NCBI RefSeq assembly: GCF_039523175.1
Contig: NZ_BAAAEU010000024.1
Location: forward strand, 186,001 to 250,000
Source: Dokdonella_A soli
Lineage (GTDB): Bacteria; Pseudomonadota; Gammaproteobacteria; Xanthomonadales; Rhodanobacteraceae
Length of the DNA: 64,000 nucleotides
Direction: 5' to 3'
Of this stretch, positions 44,859-54,128 are shown piece by piece. Position 1 is the first letter of the stretch. Each line of letters opens with the position of its first letter. Below the pieces are notes generated by a model, which saw only the letters and a list, made by a program, of their open reading frames with translations, ran no database searches and had not been told where the DNA came from. The translations under genes and the position numbers were made by a program.

Positions 44859-46106
44859 ATGCTCTACTACTTGCACGAAGTCAACCGCACCCTGCTCAAC
44901 CCATGGGTGACCTGGTCCGGCGCCGCTGCGCACGCATTGTCCGCGCCGGACAGCTGGCTCTCGCGCATGCCGGGCGTCGACCGCGTCGCCGCCGGCTACG
45001 AGCTCTTCTACCGGCTCGGCAAAGACTACGAGAAACCCACGTTCGGCATCACCGCGGTGCACGCGCACGGTCGCGAGGCCGCGGTGATCGAGGAGCGCAC
45101 GCTCGAACTGCCTTTCTGCAACCTGCTGCATTTCAAGCGTTACAGCGACGATCAGGATGCGCTGAAGCAGTTGCGCAGCGATCCGGTCGTGCTGGTCGTC
45201 GCACCGCTGTCCGGCCACCACGCGACGCTGCTGCGCGACACCGTGCGCACGCTGCTGCGCGACCACGACGTCTACATCACCGACTGGATCGACGCGCGCA
45301 TGGTGCCGCTCGACAAGGGTCCGTTCGGCCTCGACGACTACATCGCCTATGTGCGCCGCTTCATCGGCCATCTCGATGCCGGCAAGCTGCACGTGATGTC
45401 CGTCTGCCAGCCGACCGTGCCGGTGCTCGCGGCCGTCTCGCTGATGGCATCGGCCGGCGAGCCGACGCCGCTGACCTTGACGATGATGGGCGGCCCGATC
45501 GATCCGCGCCGCTGCCCGACCAAGGTCAACGACCTGGCGACGACCAAGCCGTATTCGTGGTTCGAGACCAACGTCGTGTTCGACGTGCCGCCGAACTATC
45601 CGGGCAAGGGTCGCCGCGTCTATCCGGGCTTCCTGCAGCACGCAGGCTTCGTCGCGATGAATCCGAGCCGGCATTTCACCGCGCACTGGGATTTCTACCA
45701 GGACCTGCTGCGCGGCGACCTCGACGATGCCGCCGCGCATCGCCGCTTCTACGACGAGTACAACGCGGTGCTCGACCTGCCGGCCGAATACTATCTCGAC
45801 ACGATCCGCGTCGTGTTCCAGGACCACCTGCTGCCGCTCGGTCGATGGACCGTGGATGGCGAGCGCGTCGCACCGGAGGCGATCAAGCGCTCCGCGCTGC
45901 TGACCATCGAGGGCGAGCTCGACGACATCTCCGGGCTCGGCCAGACCCAGGCAGCCCACGATTTGTGCACCGGTATTCCGGCCGCGAAGCACGCGCATCT
46001 GGAAGTGAAAGGCGCCGGCCACTACGGCATCTTCAGCGGCCGCCGCTGGCGCGACGTCGTCTATCCCGACGTGCGCGATTTCATCCGGCGCTTTCATAAG
46101 GCGTGA
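44859..46106 (+). CDS. phaZ: Intracellular polyhydroxyalkanoate depolymerase
   Basis: PhaZ degrades stored polyhydroxybutyrate granules. The 415-residue protein (MLYYLHEVNR) fits the PHB_depolymerase family: the N-terminal YELFYRLGKDYEKP, VVAPLSGHHATLLRDTVR, and the catalytic cysteine region HVMSVCQPTVPVL with Cys183, at the same number as in Cupriavidus PhaZa1. The His/Asp of the triad lie in EVKGAGHYGIFSGRRW and the TIEGELDDISG segment. No PHB synthase genes are nearby, so the storage pathway is presumably elsewhere. It is the only gene of the window pointing to a storage polymer. Confidence 0.92.
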   Translation: MLYYLHEVNRTLLNPWVTWSGAAAHALSAPDSWLSRMPGVDRVAAGYELFYRLGKDYEKPTFGITAVHAHGREAAVIEERTLELPFCNLLHFKRYSDDQDALKQLRSDPVVLVVAPLSGHHATLLRDTVRTLLRDHDVYITDWIDARMVPLDKGPFGLDDYIAYVRRFIGHLDAGKLHVMSVCQPTVPVLAAVSLMASAGEPTPLTLTMMGGPIDPRRCPTKVNDLATTKPYSWFETNVVFDVPPNYPGKGRRVYPGFLQHAGFVAMNPSRHFTAHWDFYQDLLRGDLDDAAAHRRFYDEYNAVLDLPAEYYLDTIRVVFQDHLLPLGRWTVDGERVAPEAIKRSALLTIEGELDDISGLGQTQAAHDLCTGIPAAKHAHLEVKGAGHYGIFSGRRWRDVVYPDVRDFIRRFHKA

Positions 46107-46202
46107 GCAAGCTTCCATCGTTCGTCGTCCCGGCGAAGCGCTTCTTTACAACCGGTCAAGCCTGAATCCATTTCAGTTTTGCGCTCAACAAAGGACTAGA
46201 TC

Positions 46203-46610
46203 ATGAGCGCGCGCTCTGATCGAGGCGACTTCGAAAACGCCTACCTAAGCGTCATTCGGGCGCTACGCGTCTTGGCGGCTTCTCCAGAGGAAGCCTGTGA
46301 ATTGCAGGGTCACTACAATGTCGCGTACGAAGTAAAACTTGAAGCAGAAGCAGCACCGTACATTTTTGATCTGCCCGCGTGCACGCTGACAAATGAGCAT
46401 AAGCAAGCTTTGCTTGGCATTGTGGCGGCGCTGCAATCAATTCCGCAAGAAGTACTGGCTTTCACAAGCATCAAGGAGGAGAGCCTGGAGAAGATGAAGC
46501 ATTCGAGCTGGAAGGTTCCGCGCGGAATGGCGCGTCTTCTTGTCGATGCACTGAAACCAACAACAGACATTAATAGTTGGTATTTTGAGCAAGACCGAAG
46601 CAAATGGTAG
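46203..46610 (+). CDS. Low-GC hypothetical protein, possibly acquired
   Basis: I do not recognise this 135-residue product (MSARSDRGDF). Its coding sequence is about 48 percent GC, far below neighbours near 65 percent, and codon use is A/T-richer (many AAA, GAA, ATT). Helical segments such as RALRVLAASPEEACELQG and KQALLGIVAALQSIPQEVL suggest a small alpha-rich soluble protein. Its stop lies inside the extended frame of the cyclophilin gene, overlapping it slightly. Immunity proteins or other orphan genes acquired by transfer often look like this, but no domain evidence supports that. Confidence 0.65.
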   Translation: MSARSDRGDFENAYLSVIRALRVLAASPEEACELQGHYNVAYEVKLEAEAAPYIFDLPACTLTNEHKQALLGIVAALQSIPQEVLAFTSIKEESLEKMKHSSWKVPRGMARLLVDALKPTTDINSWYFEQDRSKW

Positions 46611-46671
46611 TTGCACTTTCACCAACGCGAGCAGCGCCCCAATGATGGATTCGGCACGACGGATACATTTC

Positions 46672-47601
46672 ATGAAGAAGTGGACTCCTGTTCTCGGCAC
46701 AGCCTTCCTTGTGATTGCGTTCGCTGATGTGAACGCCCAAGCGCCGCCGAAGGCGCCGACGATGCAGCAGGTCTTGGACGCATCGAAGCCTTCCGACTGG
46801 CGCGCGACCGATCCGGACAACACGCTGTACGTAGACCTGCCGGCTGGCCGCGTTGTCATCGAACTCGCGCCCGCGTTTGCGCCGCTGCATGCGGCGAACA
46901 TCAAGACGATGGTGCGCGAGCACTATTTCGACGGCCTCGCGATCCTGCGTGTGCAGGACAACTTCGTCACGCAATGGGGTGATCCGGATACGGACCAGCC
47001 GGACAAGGCGCGTCCGCTTGGCAAAGCGAGCAAGACACTGGCGGCCGAGTTCGAGCGCGCGATCACGAAGGACCTGCCGTTCACGCGCCTGCCCGACGGC
47101 GACGTCTACGCTTCCGAAGTCGGCTTCACGAACGGCATGCCGGCCGCGCGCGACCCGAAGACCGGCAAGACCTGGCTGGCGCACTGCTATGGCATGTTCG
47201 GCGTCGGCCGCGACAATGGCGCGGAGACCGGGAGCGGCGCGGAACTCTACGTGGTGATCGGCCACGCGCCGCGCCAACTCGACCGCAATATCGCGGTGGT
47301 CGGCCGCGTCGTGCGGGGCATGGAACTGCTCTCCGCGCTGCCGCGCGGAACCGGCGCGCTCGGTTTCTACGAGAAGCCCGAACAGCGCCTGGCGATCAAG
47401 TCCGTGCGCCTCGCCGCCGAGGTGCCGGCCGCGGAACGCACGCCGCTGGAGATCTTGCGCACCGATACGCCGACATTCATGGCGCTGGTCGAATCTCGGC
47501 GCAATCGCAGCGATGACTGGTACAAGGTGCCGGCCGGCAGGATCGACCTCTGCAACGTACCAATCCCGGTGCGTGCGCCGCGTGAACAATCGACGCGCTG
47601 A
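46672..47601 (+). CDS. Cyclophilin-type peptidyl-prolyl isomerase, secreted
   Basis: The 309-residue form from ATG 46672 (MKKWTPVLGT) begins with a signal peptide (VLGTAFLVIAFADVNAQ). Cyclophilin features are the initial strand LYVDLPAGRVVIELAP, HAANIKTMVREHYFDGLAILRVQ, and the later DRNIAVVGRVVRGMELL. The usual active-site arginine/Phe segment is altered (FVTQWGDPDTDQP replaces the standard FMIQGGD), so activity is plausible but not certain. The frame continues upstream to 46585 overlapping the low-GC gene; I prefer the start with a signal peptide. Periplasmic folding is the likely role. Confidence 0.88.
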   Translation: MKKWTPVLGTAFLVIAFADVNAQAPPKAPTMQQVLDASKPSDWRATDPDNTLYVDLPAGRVVIELAPAFAPLHAANIKTMVREHYFDGLAILRVQDNFVTQWGDPDTDQPDKARPLGKASKTLAAEFERAITKDLPFTRLPDGDVYASEVGFTNGMPAARDPKTGKTWLAHCYGMFGVGRDNGAETGSGAELYVVIGHAPRQLDRNIAVVGRVVRGMELLSALPRGTGALGFYEKPEQRLAIKSVRLAAEVPAAERTPLEILRTDTPTFMALVESRRNRSDDWYKVPAGRIDLCNVPIPVRAPREQSTR

Positions 47602-47614
47602 CACCCCGCTTTGC

Positions 47615-47747
47615 AGGAGCGGCTTCAGCCGCGATGCTTCCCGTAGCGCGGCGAACACCATCCCCACCTGACCCTCCCTCCTTCGGCCTGGCTCAGGACA
47701 GGCTTGAAGGGGAGGGCTTGAAGAGCATCGCGGCTGAAGCCGCTCCT
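47615..47747. repeat. Dispersed repeat, AGGAGCGGCTTCAGCCGCG family
   Basis: A 24-bp arm (AGGAGCGGCTTCAGCCGCGA..., 47615-47638) is repeated in perfect inverted form at 47724-47747, flanking a CTGTCCTGAGCC-family repeat at 47671-47717. Another copy of the first family lies at 55858-55957. It sits between two convergent genes, so it may also act as a bidirectional terminator. Confidence 0.85.
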
Positions 47748-47777
47748 ACGATGCTTGAACGCAGGCGGCGAACGCGC

Positions 47778-48659
47778 TTAAAGCTGCGCGGTATTGAACG
47801 TGTCGCAGCTCTTCAGATCGCCCGACGCGAATCCTGCCTTGAACCAGCGCACGCGCTCGGCCGAGCTGCCGTGCGTGAACGAGTCGGGCACGACGTAGCC
47901 GCGGGCCTGCTTCTGCAACGCGTCGTCGCCGATCTGGTTCGCCGCGTTCAACGCAGCCTCGATATCGCCGGCTTCGAGCCAGTTGAGCTGCTGCTGCGCA
48001 TGGTTGGCCCAGACCCCCGCAAAGCAGTCCGCCTGCAATTCCTGTCGTACTGACAAACCGTTCGCGCCCTGCATCGGCGTGCCACGGCGCGCCGCTTGAT
48101 CGACCTGGTCCATGATGCCGAACAGGTTCTGCACGTGATGGCCGACTTCGTGCGCGATCACGTACGCGCGCGCGAAGTCGCCGGCCGCATGGAAACGCGT
48201 CTGCATTTCCTGGAAGAAATCGAGGTCGAGATAGACCTGGCGGTCGCCGGGACAATAGAACGGACCCATCGCCGCCGAGGCCTGCCCGCAGGCCGATTGC
48301 ACGCCGCCGTGGAACAGCACCAGCCGCGGCGCCGGATACTGCTTGTTGCTGGCCTGGAACATCTGGCCCCAGACGTCCTCGGTGCTGCCGAGTATCTTCT
48401 TGACGAACTCGGTCTGCGTGTCATTGCCCGCTGGCGCCATCTGCTGTTGCGCCGGTTGTCCGCCGGTGTCGCCGGACATGTTGCCGAGCAGCTGCAGGAT
48501 GTCACCCGGATTCTTGCCGAACAGCAGGCCGACGATCACGACGATGATGATGCCGCCGAGGCCAAGTCCACGTCCGCCACCGAACGAAGGACCGCCACCG
48601 CCGCCACCGCTGTCGTCCTCGACCACGTTGTCGCTGGACCGTCCCTTCTGCCAGAGCAT
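47778..48659 (-). CDS. YpfJ-type neutral zinc metallopeptidase
   Basis: The 293-residue protein (MLWQKGRSSD) has an N-terminal Gly-rich linker and a single membrane segment (GIIIVVIVGLLFGKNPGDIL), then the conserved mature domain starting near EFVKKILGSTEDVWG, with HEVGHHVQNLFGI as the zinc-binding HExxH and later ADCFAGVWANHAQQQ, which supplies the remaining ligand. Its length and motif match the YpfJ family of neutral metallopeptidases. It is probably anchored in the inner membrane, facing the periplasm. The substrate is unknown. It converges on the cyclophilin gene. Confidence 0.88.
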   Translation of the reverse strand: MLWQKGRSSDNVVEDDSGGGGGGPSFGGGRGLGLGGIIIVVIVGLLFGKNPGDILQLLGNMSGDTGGQPAQQQMAPAGNDTQTEFVKKILGSTEDVWGQMFQASNKQYPAPRLVLFHGGVQSACGQASAAMGPFYCPGDRQVYLDLDFFQEMQTRFHAAGDFARAYVIAHEVGHHVQNLFGIMDQVDQAARRGTPMQGANGLSVRQELQADCFAGVWANHAQQQLNWLEAGDIEAALNAANQIGDDALQKQARGYVVPDSFTHGSSAERVRWFKAGFASGDLKSCDTFNTAQL

Positions 48660-48812
48660 AGGTTTCTCCGCCGTTCCGTTTCGGACATCCGAACGGCGTG
48701 GACACTACTCTGCCGCCCGCGAGACCCGCAAGCGGCGCCGCGCACCCTGAGTGGTGCGCGGCGGCCTTCGTTCAGAATTGTTTACATACCCGTTCGATGC
48801 GTGCGGCCACCG

Positions 48813-49541
48813 CTAGTCGGCGAGCAGGCCGATCGCCTTGCAGGCGTAGGCCATCAGCACCGGATCGATGCCGGTCTGGGTGCGCATCGTGTCCGGGTTG
48901 TCCTTGAACATCGTGTTCAACGAGCGCTGGACGCCGGCGTCCCCGCCGGTGAATTCGCGCACGAGTCCGCGCCATCGCCTCGCCAACGCCTGCACTTCAG
49001 CCGCGGCCGGATCCTTGCCGAGATCCATCGCCGCGCGCATGCCGGCGATCACGTCCGGCCACGCTTGTTCGACTTCGCGGATATGTTGTGGTCCGAGCGC
49101 TTCGCCGCGCTGCTTGATCGATTGCATCTGTTCGGGGGAGAAATACTTTTCCATGATCGTGCTGGCCTCGATGCTGTTGAGCAGGGTTTCGGCATCGATC
49201 GTCTCGCCAGTGGCCGCCTGTTGCGCGACGCGCTCCAGGCGGATCAACAGGTCCTGCTGGCGGACGACCGCGGCACGCAACCGGTCGACCTGACGCGCGA
49301 GTGCTTCGGCGAGCGAAGGCGTATCGGCGTCGAGGCAGGCGCGGATTTCGGGAAGCGAAAATCCGAGCGCCCTCAGCGAAGCGATGTGCTGCAGGCGCAG
49401 CAGCTCGCGTTCACCGTACAGGCGATAGCCGGCGTCGCTGCGCGCTGCGGGGCGAAGCAGCCCCTTGGCCTCGTAGTGGTGCAGCGTACGCACGGTCAGG
49501 CCGGTGCGGCGGGCGATCTGGCTTACGGTATGCAGGGTCAT
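48813..49541 (-). CDS. MerR-family transcriptional activator with TipAS drug-sensing domain
   Basis: TipAS-containing MerR regulators respond to thiopeptide and other ligands by activating multidrug genes. The 242-residue form from ATG 49541 (MTLHTVSQIA) has the winged helix (IARRTGLTVRTLHHYEAKGL, GYRLYGERELLRLQHI), a long coiled coil (about residues 75-110), and a C-terminal TipAS domain (EKYFSPEQMQSIKQRGEAL, QAWPDVIAGMRAAMDLGKDP). No efflux gene is next to it, so its target is unknown. The frame is also open to 49604, but the ATG used has the family start. Confidence 0.85.
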   Translation of the reverse strand: MTLHTVSQIARRTGLTVRTLHHYEAKGLLRPAARSDAGYRLYGERELLRLQHIASLRALGFSLPEIRACLDADTPSLAEALARQVDRLRAAVVRQQDLLIRLERVAQQAATGETIDAETLLNSIEASTIMEKYFSPEQMQSIKQRGEALGPQHIREVEQAWPDVIAGMRAAMDLGKDPAAAEVQALARRWRGLVREFTGGDAGVQRSLNTMFKDNPDTMRTQTGIDPVLMAYACKAIGLLAD

Positions 49542-49881
49542 CGTTCTGCTTCTGGTTGCGTGCGGCGCCATGCTGCAGCCTGACGTTGCGTGAGGGTCAA
49601 GCACTGGGGGAATGGATCACACCGCGACGGCGCGGCACGTGCAAGCGATCGGTGGCCGTACCGGTCAATGGCGCGACGCAAACAGCTCAATGGAGGATGA
49701 CCGATGACCCGCACGATGCCTTCGATGTCCGGTGCTCGCCGTCGCGCTCGCGATCATCGCCAGCCGCAAGCGATAATCCACGATCCGCGCAGCGGATTTC
49801 GTACGAAGTGATCGCTTCGCGGGCGAGCGGGCACCGCTACATTGCATGCGGCAGGCCGCTCCGGCTTGCTATGCTGGCGTG
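49542..49881. other. Intergenic region between MerR and RNase T genes
   Basis: Nothing convincing is present in these 340 bp. A very short plus-strand frame (ATG 49704, 35 codons) has an upstream GGAGGATG, but the translation (MTRTMPSMSGARRR) is basic and matches no family, so I leave it uncalled. The region should contain the divergent promoters of both genes. Confidence 0.4.
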
Positions 49882-50532
49882 ATGAGCATTTCCTCCGCCG
49901 CCACGCGAATGGCGCAACGTTTCCGTGGCTTCCTGCCGGTGATCGTCGATGTCGAGACCGGCGGTTTCGACTGCGAGCGCCACGCGCTGCTCGAGATCGC
50001 GGCCTGCATCGTGCGCATGGACGAGGATGGTTTCGTGTTTCCCGAGCCCGTCGTCTCGACCCATGTCGAGGCGTTCGCCGGATCCGAACTCGATCCGCGC
50101 TCGCTTGAGATCACCGGCATCGACCCGGGCCATCCGTTCCGTGGCGCGCTGCCGGAACGCGAAGCGCTCGAGGTGATCTTCAAGCCGGTGCGCGCGGCGC
50201 TGCGCGCGAACGAGTGCCAGCGCGCGATCCTGGTCGGCCACAACGCCGCGTTCGATCTCGGCTTCCTGAACGCCGCGATCCGTCGCACCGCGCACAAGCG
50301 CAGTCCGTTTCATCCGTTCAGCTGCTTCGACACGGTCACGCTCGGCGGCCTCGCCTTCGGGCAGACCGTACTCAGCCGCGCAGTCGAGGCATCCGGGCGC
50401 GTGTGGGACGCTCGCGAGGCGCACTCGGCGGTCTACGACACCGAGCGCACCGCGGAGCTGTTCTGCGACATCGTCAATCGCTGGAAACGGATGAGCGATA
50501 TCACGGCCGGGGCGATGTCGCCGGTGGTGTGA
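49882..50532 (+). CDS. rnt: Ribonuclease T
   Basis: RNase T is a DEDD exonuclease that trims tRNA and stable RNA 3' ends. From ATG 49882 (MSISSAATRM) it has 216 residues, close to E. coli Rnt (215). The exonuclease motifs are visible: VDVETGGFD (motif I), GHNAAFDLGFLNAAI (motif II) and AHSAVYDTERTAELFC (motif III, with His and Asp). The upstream extension to 49846 is not conserved. It precedes a small zinc-ribbon gene on the same strand. Confidence 0.94.
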   Translation: MSISSAATRMAQRFRGFLPVIVDVETGGFDCERHALLEIAACIVRMDEDGFVFPEPVVSTHVEAFAGSELDPRSLEITGIDPGHPFRGALPEREALEVIFKPVRAALRANECQRAILVGHNAAFDLGFLNAAIRRTAHKRSPFHPFSCFDTVTLGGLAFGQTVLSRAVEASGRVWDAREAHSAVYDTERTAELFCDIVNRWKRMSDITAGAMSPVV

Positions 50533-50591
50533 GATCCGCCCGGCTGCGGTATGAGCTTGATAGTCCGTCGGCGCAGGCGCATCTTCCTGTC

Positions 50592-50876
50592 ATGCCGATC
50601 TACGAATATGCCCCGACTGATCCGCCCGGCTGCGCAGCCTGCTGCTATGGTTTCGAGGTGCTGCAGCGCCTGTCCGATCCTGCGCTGATCCACTGCCCCG
50701 CCTGCGGCGGCAAGGTGCACCGCGTGCTCGGCGCACCGCAGGTCGTCGCCGGGCAGGCGCACGTGCTGCGCGAGAAGCATGTCGCGAAGCATGGCTTCAC
50801 CCAGTACCGCCGCGTCGGCAAGGGCAAGTACGAGAAGACCGCTGGCAAGGGGCCGGACACGATCAGCGGGGACTGA
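50592..50876 (+). CDS. FmdB-type zinc-ribbon protein
   Basis: The 94-residue protein from ATG 50592 (MPIYEYAPTD) has the FmdB regulatory-domain style N-terminus MPIYEY, then CAACCYGFEVLQRLSDPAL and HCPACGGKVHRVLG as two zinc-binding knuckles, and a basic Lys-rich tail (KHGFTQYRRVGKGKYEKT). These small zinc ribbons are common but their function is unclear. It lies 59 bp downstream of rnt. Confidence 0.8.
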   Translation: MPIYEYAPTDPPGCAACCYGFEVLQRLSDPALIHCPACGGKVHRVLGAPQVVAGQAHVLREKHVAKHGFTQYRRVGKGKYEKTAGKGPDTISGD

Positions 50877-50976
50877 CGGACGCCGGCTGTCGTCATATTG
50901 AAGTACGCGAACCGAACGGCATATCCATTTGATTTACAAGCACCTGCGGTGTCGGCGCGGCGCATCGGCCATCGCG

Positions 50977-50994
50977 CTGTAACTTCTCCGCAAC
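50977..50994 (+). promoter_or_regulatory. Possible Pho box upstream of pstS
   Basis: CTGTAAC TTCT CCGCAAC gives two PhoB-like 7-bp half-sites separated by 4 bp, with a further similar pair just downstream (TACTCAT then CTGCAAT). It is in the 211-bp region before pstS, where PhoB control is expected. The match to CTGTCAT repeats is imperfect. Confidence 0.35.
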
Positions 50995-51087
50995 AAATTA
51001 CTCATCGTTCTGCAATCTCGCGGGCCTACAAAGCACACAGGCGGCTTAACGCCGCGTTCGCTTTCCCACCGTTTTGAGGAGTCCCCC

Positions 51088-52110
51088 GTGCTCACCTCGA
51101 TCAAGACCCGCTTCATCGCCGTCGGTCTAGCGACCGTCATCGGCGCCGCCTCGGCGCAGGCCGCCGACATCACCGGCGCTGGCGCCACCTTCATCTATCC
51201 GATCCTGTCGAAGTGGTCGGACAGCTACAACAACGCGACCGGCAACAAGATCAACTACCAGTCGATCGGTTCCGGCGGCGGCATCGCGCAGATCAAGGCC
51301 GGCACGGTGATCTTCGGCTCGTCGGACAAGCCGCTCTCTCCGGCCGAGCTGCACGATGCGGGTCTCGCGCAGTTCCCGTCCGTGATCGGCGGCGTGGTGC
51401 CGGTGGTCAACATCGAGGGTGTCGAGGCCGGCAAGATCCATTTCACCGGTCCGCTGCTCGCCGACATCTACCAGGGCAAGATCACCAAGTGGAACGACCC
51501 GGCGATCGCGCAGGTCAATCCGGACCTGAAGCTGGCCGACGCGAACATCACGGTCGTGCATCGCTCGGACGGTTCGGGCACCACGTTCAACTTCGTCAAC
51601 TACCTCTCCAAGGTGTCGCCGGAGTGGAAGTCGAAGATCGGTGAAGGCACCTCGGTGTCGTGGCCGGTCGGCGTCGGCGGCAAGGGCAACGAGGGCGTCG
51701 CCGCGTACGTCAAGCAGATCAAGGGCTCGATCGGCTATGTCGAACTCGCCTACGCGCTGCAGAACAAGATGACCTACGCCGCTGTGCAGAACTCGGCCGG
51801 CCAGTTCGTGCAGCCGAGCCTGTCCAGCTTCCAGGCCGCCGCCGCCAGCGCGGACTGGAAGAACGCGAAGGATTTCCACCTCGTGATCACCAACGCGCCG
51901 GGCGAGAACTCCTGGCCGATCACCGCGACGAACTTCATCCTCGTCTACAAGCAGCCGAAGAACACCGCCGGCACCAAGGCCGCGCTCGATTTCTTCAAGT
52001 GGGCCTACGAGAACGGCGGCAAGCAGGCCGAGGAACTCGATTACGTGCCGCTGCCGAAGGGGCTGACCGACCAGATCGAAAGCTACTGGCAGGCCGAGAT
52101 CAAGCTCTGA
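51088..52110 (+). CDS. pstS: Phosphate ABC transporter substrate-binding protein
   Basis: PstS binds phosphate in the periplasm for PstCAB. The 340-residue protein (MLTSIKTRFI) has a signal peptide (AVGLATVIGAASAQA), the phosphate-binding loops with GAGATFIYPILSKWSD near the mature N-terminus, FGSSDKPLS, HRSDGSGTTFNF, and VGGKGNEGV. The GTG at 51088 is the expected start. It is preceded by GAGGAGTCCC, a good ribosome site. It heads pstSCAB-phoU. Confidence 0.96.
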   Translation: MLTSIKTRFIAVGLATVIGAASAQAADITGAGATFIYPILSKWSDSYNNATGNKINYQSIGSGGGIAQIKAGTVIFGSSDKPLSPAELHDAGLAQFPSVIGGVVPVVNIEGVEAGKIHFTGPLLADIYQGKITKWNDPAIAQVNPDLKLADANITVVHRSDGSGTTFNFVNYLSKVSPEWKSKIGEGTSVSWPVGVGGKGNEGVAAYVKQIKGSIGYVELAYALQNKMTYAAVQNSAGQFVQPSLSSFQAAAASADWKNAKDFHLVITNAPGENSWPITATNFILVYKQPKNTAGTKAALDFFKWAYENGGKQAEELDYVPLPKGLTDQIESYWQAEIKL

Positions 52111-52275
52111 CCACGATTCAAGCTTTGGCCACGTCCCGTTCGCCCTGAAGTACCGGAGGGCGAACGGAAACATGGATGCAAGCCGTTCGGGCCTCGATTT
52201 CCGCTGGCAACCCTGTCCAGGGTTCGCCAAAGGATCAGCCCGGGCGGCTTCCCACTTTCCGGATTCGCGATTCCC

Positions 52276-53271
52276 ATGTCCGCCAACAGCGCAATCACCA
52301 CGACGATGACCACCGCGGTCATCGACGCTGACCGCCGCAACACCCGCGACGCACGTGCCGATGGCCTGTTCCGCTGGATCGTCGCCGCGGCCGGTCTGTT
52401 CGTGCTGGTCGCGCTGGGCGGCGCCGCGCTGTCGATGCTGTGGGGCGGACGCGAGGCCTTCTCCACGTTCGGTTTCGGCTTTCTGTTCTCGACCGACTGG
52501 GACGCGGTCAACCACAAGTTCGGCGCGCTGGTTCCGATCTACGGAACCCTGGTCACTGCACTGATCGCAATGGTCATCGCGATCCCGGTCAGCTTCGGCA
52601 TCGCGCTGTTCCTGACCGAGGTCGCGCCGAACTGGCTGCGCGGTCCGGTCGCCGCCGCGATCGAGCTGCTGGCCGGCATTCCCTCGATCATCTACGGCAT
52701 GTGGGGCCTGTTCGTGTTCGTGCCGATCATGGGCGAATATGTGACGCCCTGGCTCAACGATCATCTCGGCCACTGGCCCTTGCTCGGCGCGCTGTTCACC
52801 GGTCCGCCGCTTGGCATCGGCATGCTGACCGCCGGCATCGTGCTGGCGATCATGGTCATCCCGTTCATCTCCTCGGTCATGCGCGAGGTGTTCCTGACCG
52901 TGCCGACGCGGCTGAAGGAATCGGCCTATGCGCTCGGCTCGACCACCTGGGAGGTCGTCTGGGATGTCGTGCTGCCGTACACGCGCTCGGCGGTGATCGG
53001 CGGCATCTTCCTCGGTCTCGGCCGCGCGCTCGGCGAAACGATGGCCGTGACCTTCGTGCTCGGCAATGCGCACCAGCTGACCGCGTCGCTGCTGATGCCA
53101 GGCAATTCGATCGCGGCGACGATCGCCAACGAATTCACCGAAGCCGATTCCGACATCTACCGCTCGTCGCTGATCGCGCTCGGTTTCCTGCTGTTCGTGG
53201 TGACCTTCATCGTGCTGGCTGCAGCCAAGCTGATGCTGCGGCGGCTGACCCGGCAGGAGGGCACGACATGA
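52276..53271 (+). CDS. pstC: Phosphate ABC transporter permease PstC
   Basis: PstC is one of the two membrane channel subunits of phosphate uptake. The 331-residue protein (MSANSAITTT) has six membrane helices; the first is IVAAAGLFVLVALGGAALSML, and the cytoplasmic loop EAA-like motif is in SAYALGSTTWEVVWDVVLPYTRSAVIGG. Its stop overlaps the pstA ATG by 4 bp (53268-53271), showing translational coupling. Confidence 0.95.
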   Translation: MSANSAITTTMTTAVIDADRRNTRDARADGLFRWIVAAAGLFVLVALGGAALSMLWGGREAFSTFGFGFLFSTDWDAVNHKFGALVPIYGTLVTALIAMVIAIPVSFGIALFLTEVAPNWLRGPVAAAIELLAGIPSIIYGMWGLFVFVPIMGEYVTPWLNDHLGHWPLLGALFTGPPLGIGMLTAGIVLAIMVIPFISSVMREVFLTVPTRLKESAYALGSTTWEVVWDVVLPYTRSAVIGGIFLGLGRALGETMAVTFVLGNAHQLTASLLMPGNSIAATIANEFTEADSDIYRSSLIALGFLLFVVTFIVLAAAKLMLRRLTRQEGTT

Positions 53272-54128
53272 GCAAGGTCGCGGATCGGCTCTACCTCAAG
53301 CGCAGCCTGCTGAACGGCTTCAACATGGCGGTGTCCGGGCTGTGCGCGGCATTCGGCTTGTTCTGGCTGGTCTGGATCCTGTGGACCACGCTGCGCAACG
53401 GCCTGGCCGCGATGAAACTCGGCCTGTTCACGCAGATGACGCCGCCACCAGGTTCCGACGGTGGCCTCGCCAACGCGTTGTTCGGCAGCCTCGTCATGAG
53501 TGTCGTCGCGATACTGATCGGCACGCCGATCGGCATCGCCGCCGGCACCTACCTCGCCGAGTTCGCACGCAAGAGCGCGCTCGGTGAAGCGATCCGCTTC
53601 GTCAACGACATCCTGCTGTCGGCGCCGTCGATCGTGCTCGGCCTGTTCGTCTACACATTGGTCGTGAGTCAGGTCGGGCATTTCTCCGGCTGGGCCGGGG
53701 CGCTGTCGCTGGCGCTGATCGTGCTGCCGGTGGTCGTGCGCACGACCGACGAGATGCTGCAGCTGGTGCCGAGCCAGATGCGCGAGGCGGCGCTGTCGCT
53801 CGGCGTGCCGCAATGGAAGGTCACCCTGCAGGTGCTGTACCGCTCGGCCCTGCCCGGCATCGTCACCGGCATCCTGCTGGCGCTCGCGCGGATCAGCGGC
53901 GAGACGGCACCGCTGCTGTTCACCGCGCTCAACAACCAGTACTGGACGCACGACCTGTCGCAGCCGATGGCGAGCGTGCCGGTGGTGGTCTTCCAGTACG
54001 CGATGAGCCCCTACGATTCCTGGCATGCGCTGGCCTGGGCCGGCGCGTTCGTGGTCACGATCTTCGTGCTGATCCTCAGCGTCCTCTCCCGCGCGATCCT
54101 GCTGCGCAACAAGGCAAGCCATGACTGA
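53268..54128 (+). CDS. pstA: Phosphate ABC transporter permease PstA
   Basis: PstA is the second membrane subunit of phosphate uptake. From ATG 53268 (MSKVADRLYL) it has 286 residues, with six membrane helices, the first being MAVSGLCAAFGLFWLVWILW, and the coupling-loop segment MREAALSLGVPQWKVTLQVLYRSALPGIVTG. A larger frame from 52440 lies in the wrong frame over pstC and is spurious. The last 8 bases overlap pstB. Confidence 0.95.
   Translation: MSKVADRLYLKRSLLNGFNMAVSGLCAAFGLFWLVWILWTTLRNGLAAMKLGLFTQMTPPPGSDGGLANALFGSLVMSVVAILIGTPIGIAAGTYLAEFARKSALGEAIRFVNDILLSAPSIVLGLFVYTLVVSQVGHFSGWAGALSLALIVLPVVVRTTDEMLQLVPSQMREAALSLGVPQWKVTLQVLYRSALPGIVTGILLALARISGETAPLLFTALNNQYWTHDLSQPMASVPVVVFQYAMSPYDSWHALAWAGAFVVTIFVLILSVLSRAILLRNKASHD

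Noticed and set aside
49704..49811. Short plus-strand ORF of 35 codons with an apparent ribosome site
   Set aside because: The peptide is basic and unlike known families, and the alternative frame gives only a fragment of hydrophobic sequence; no support for a real gene.
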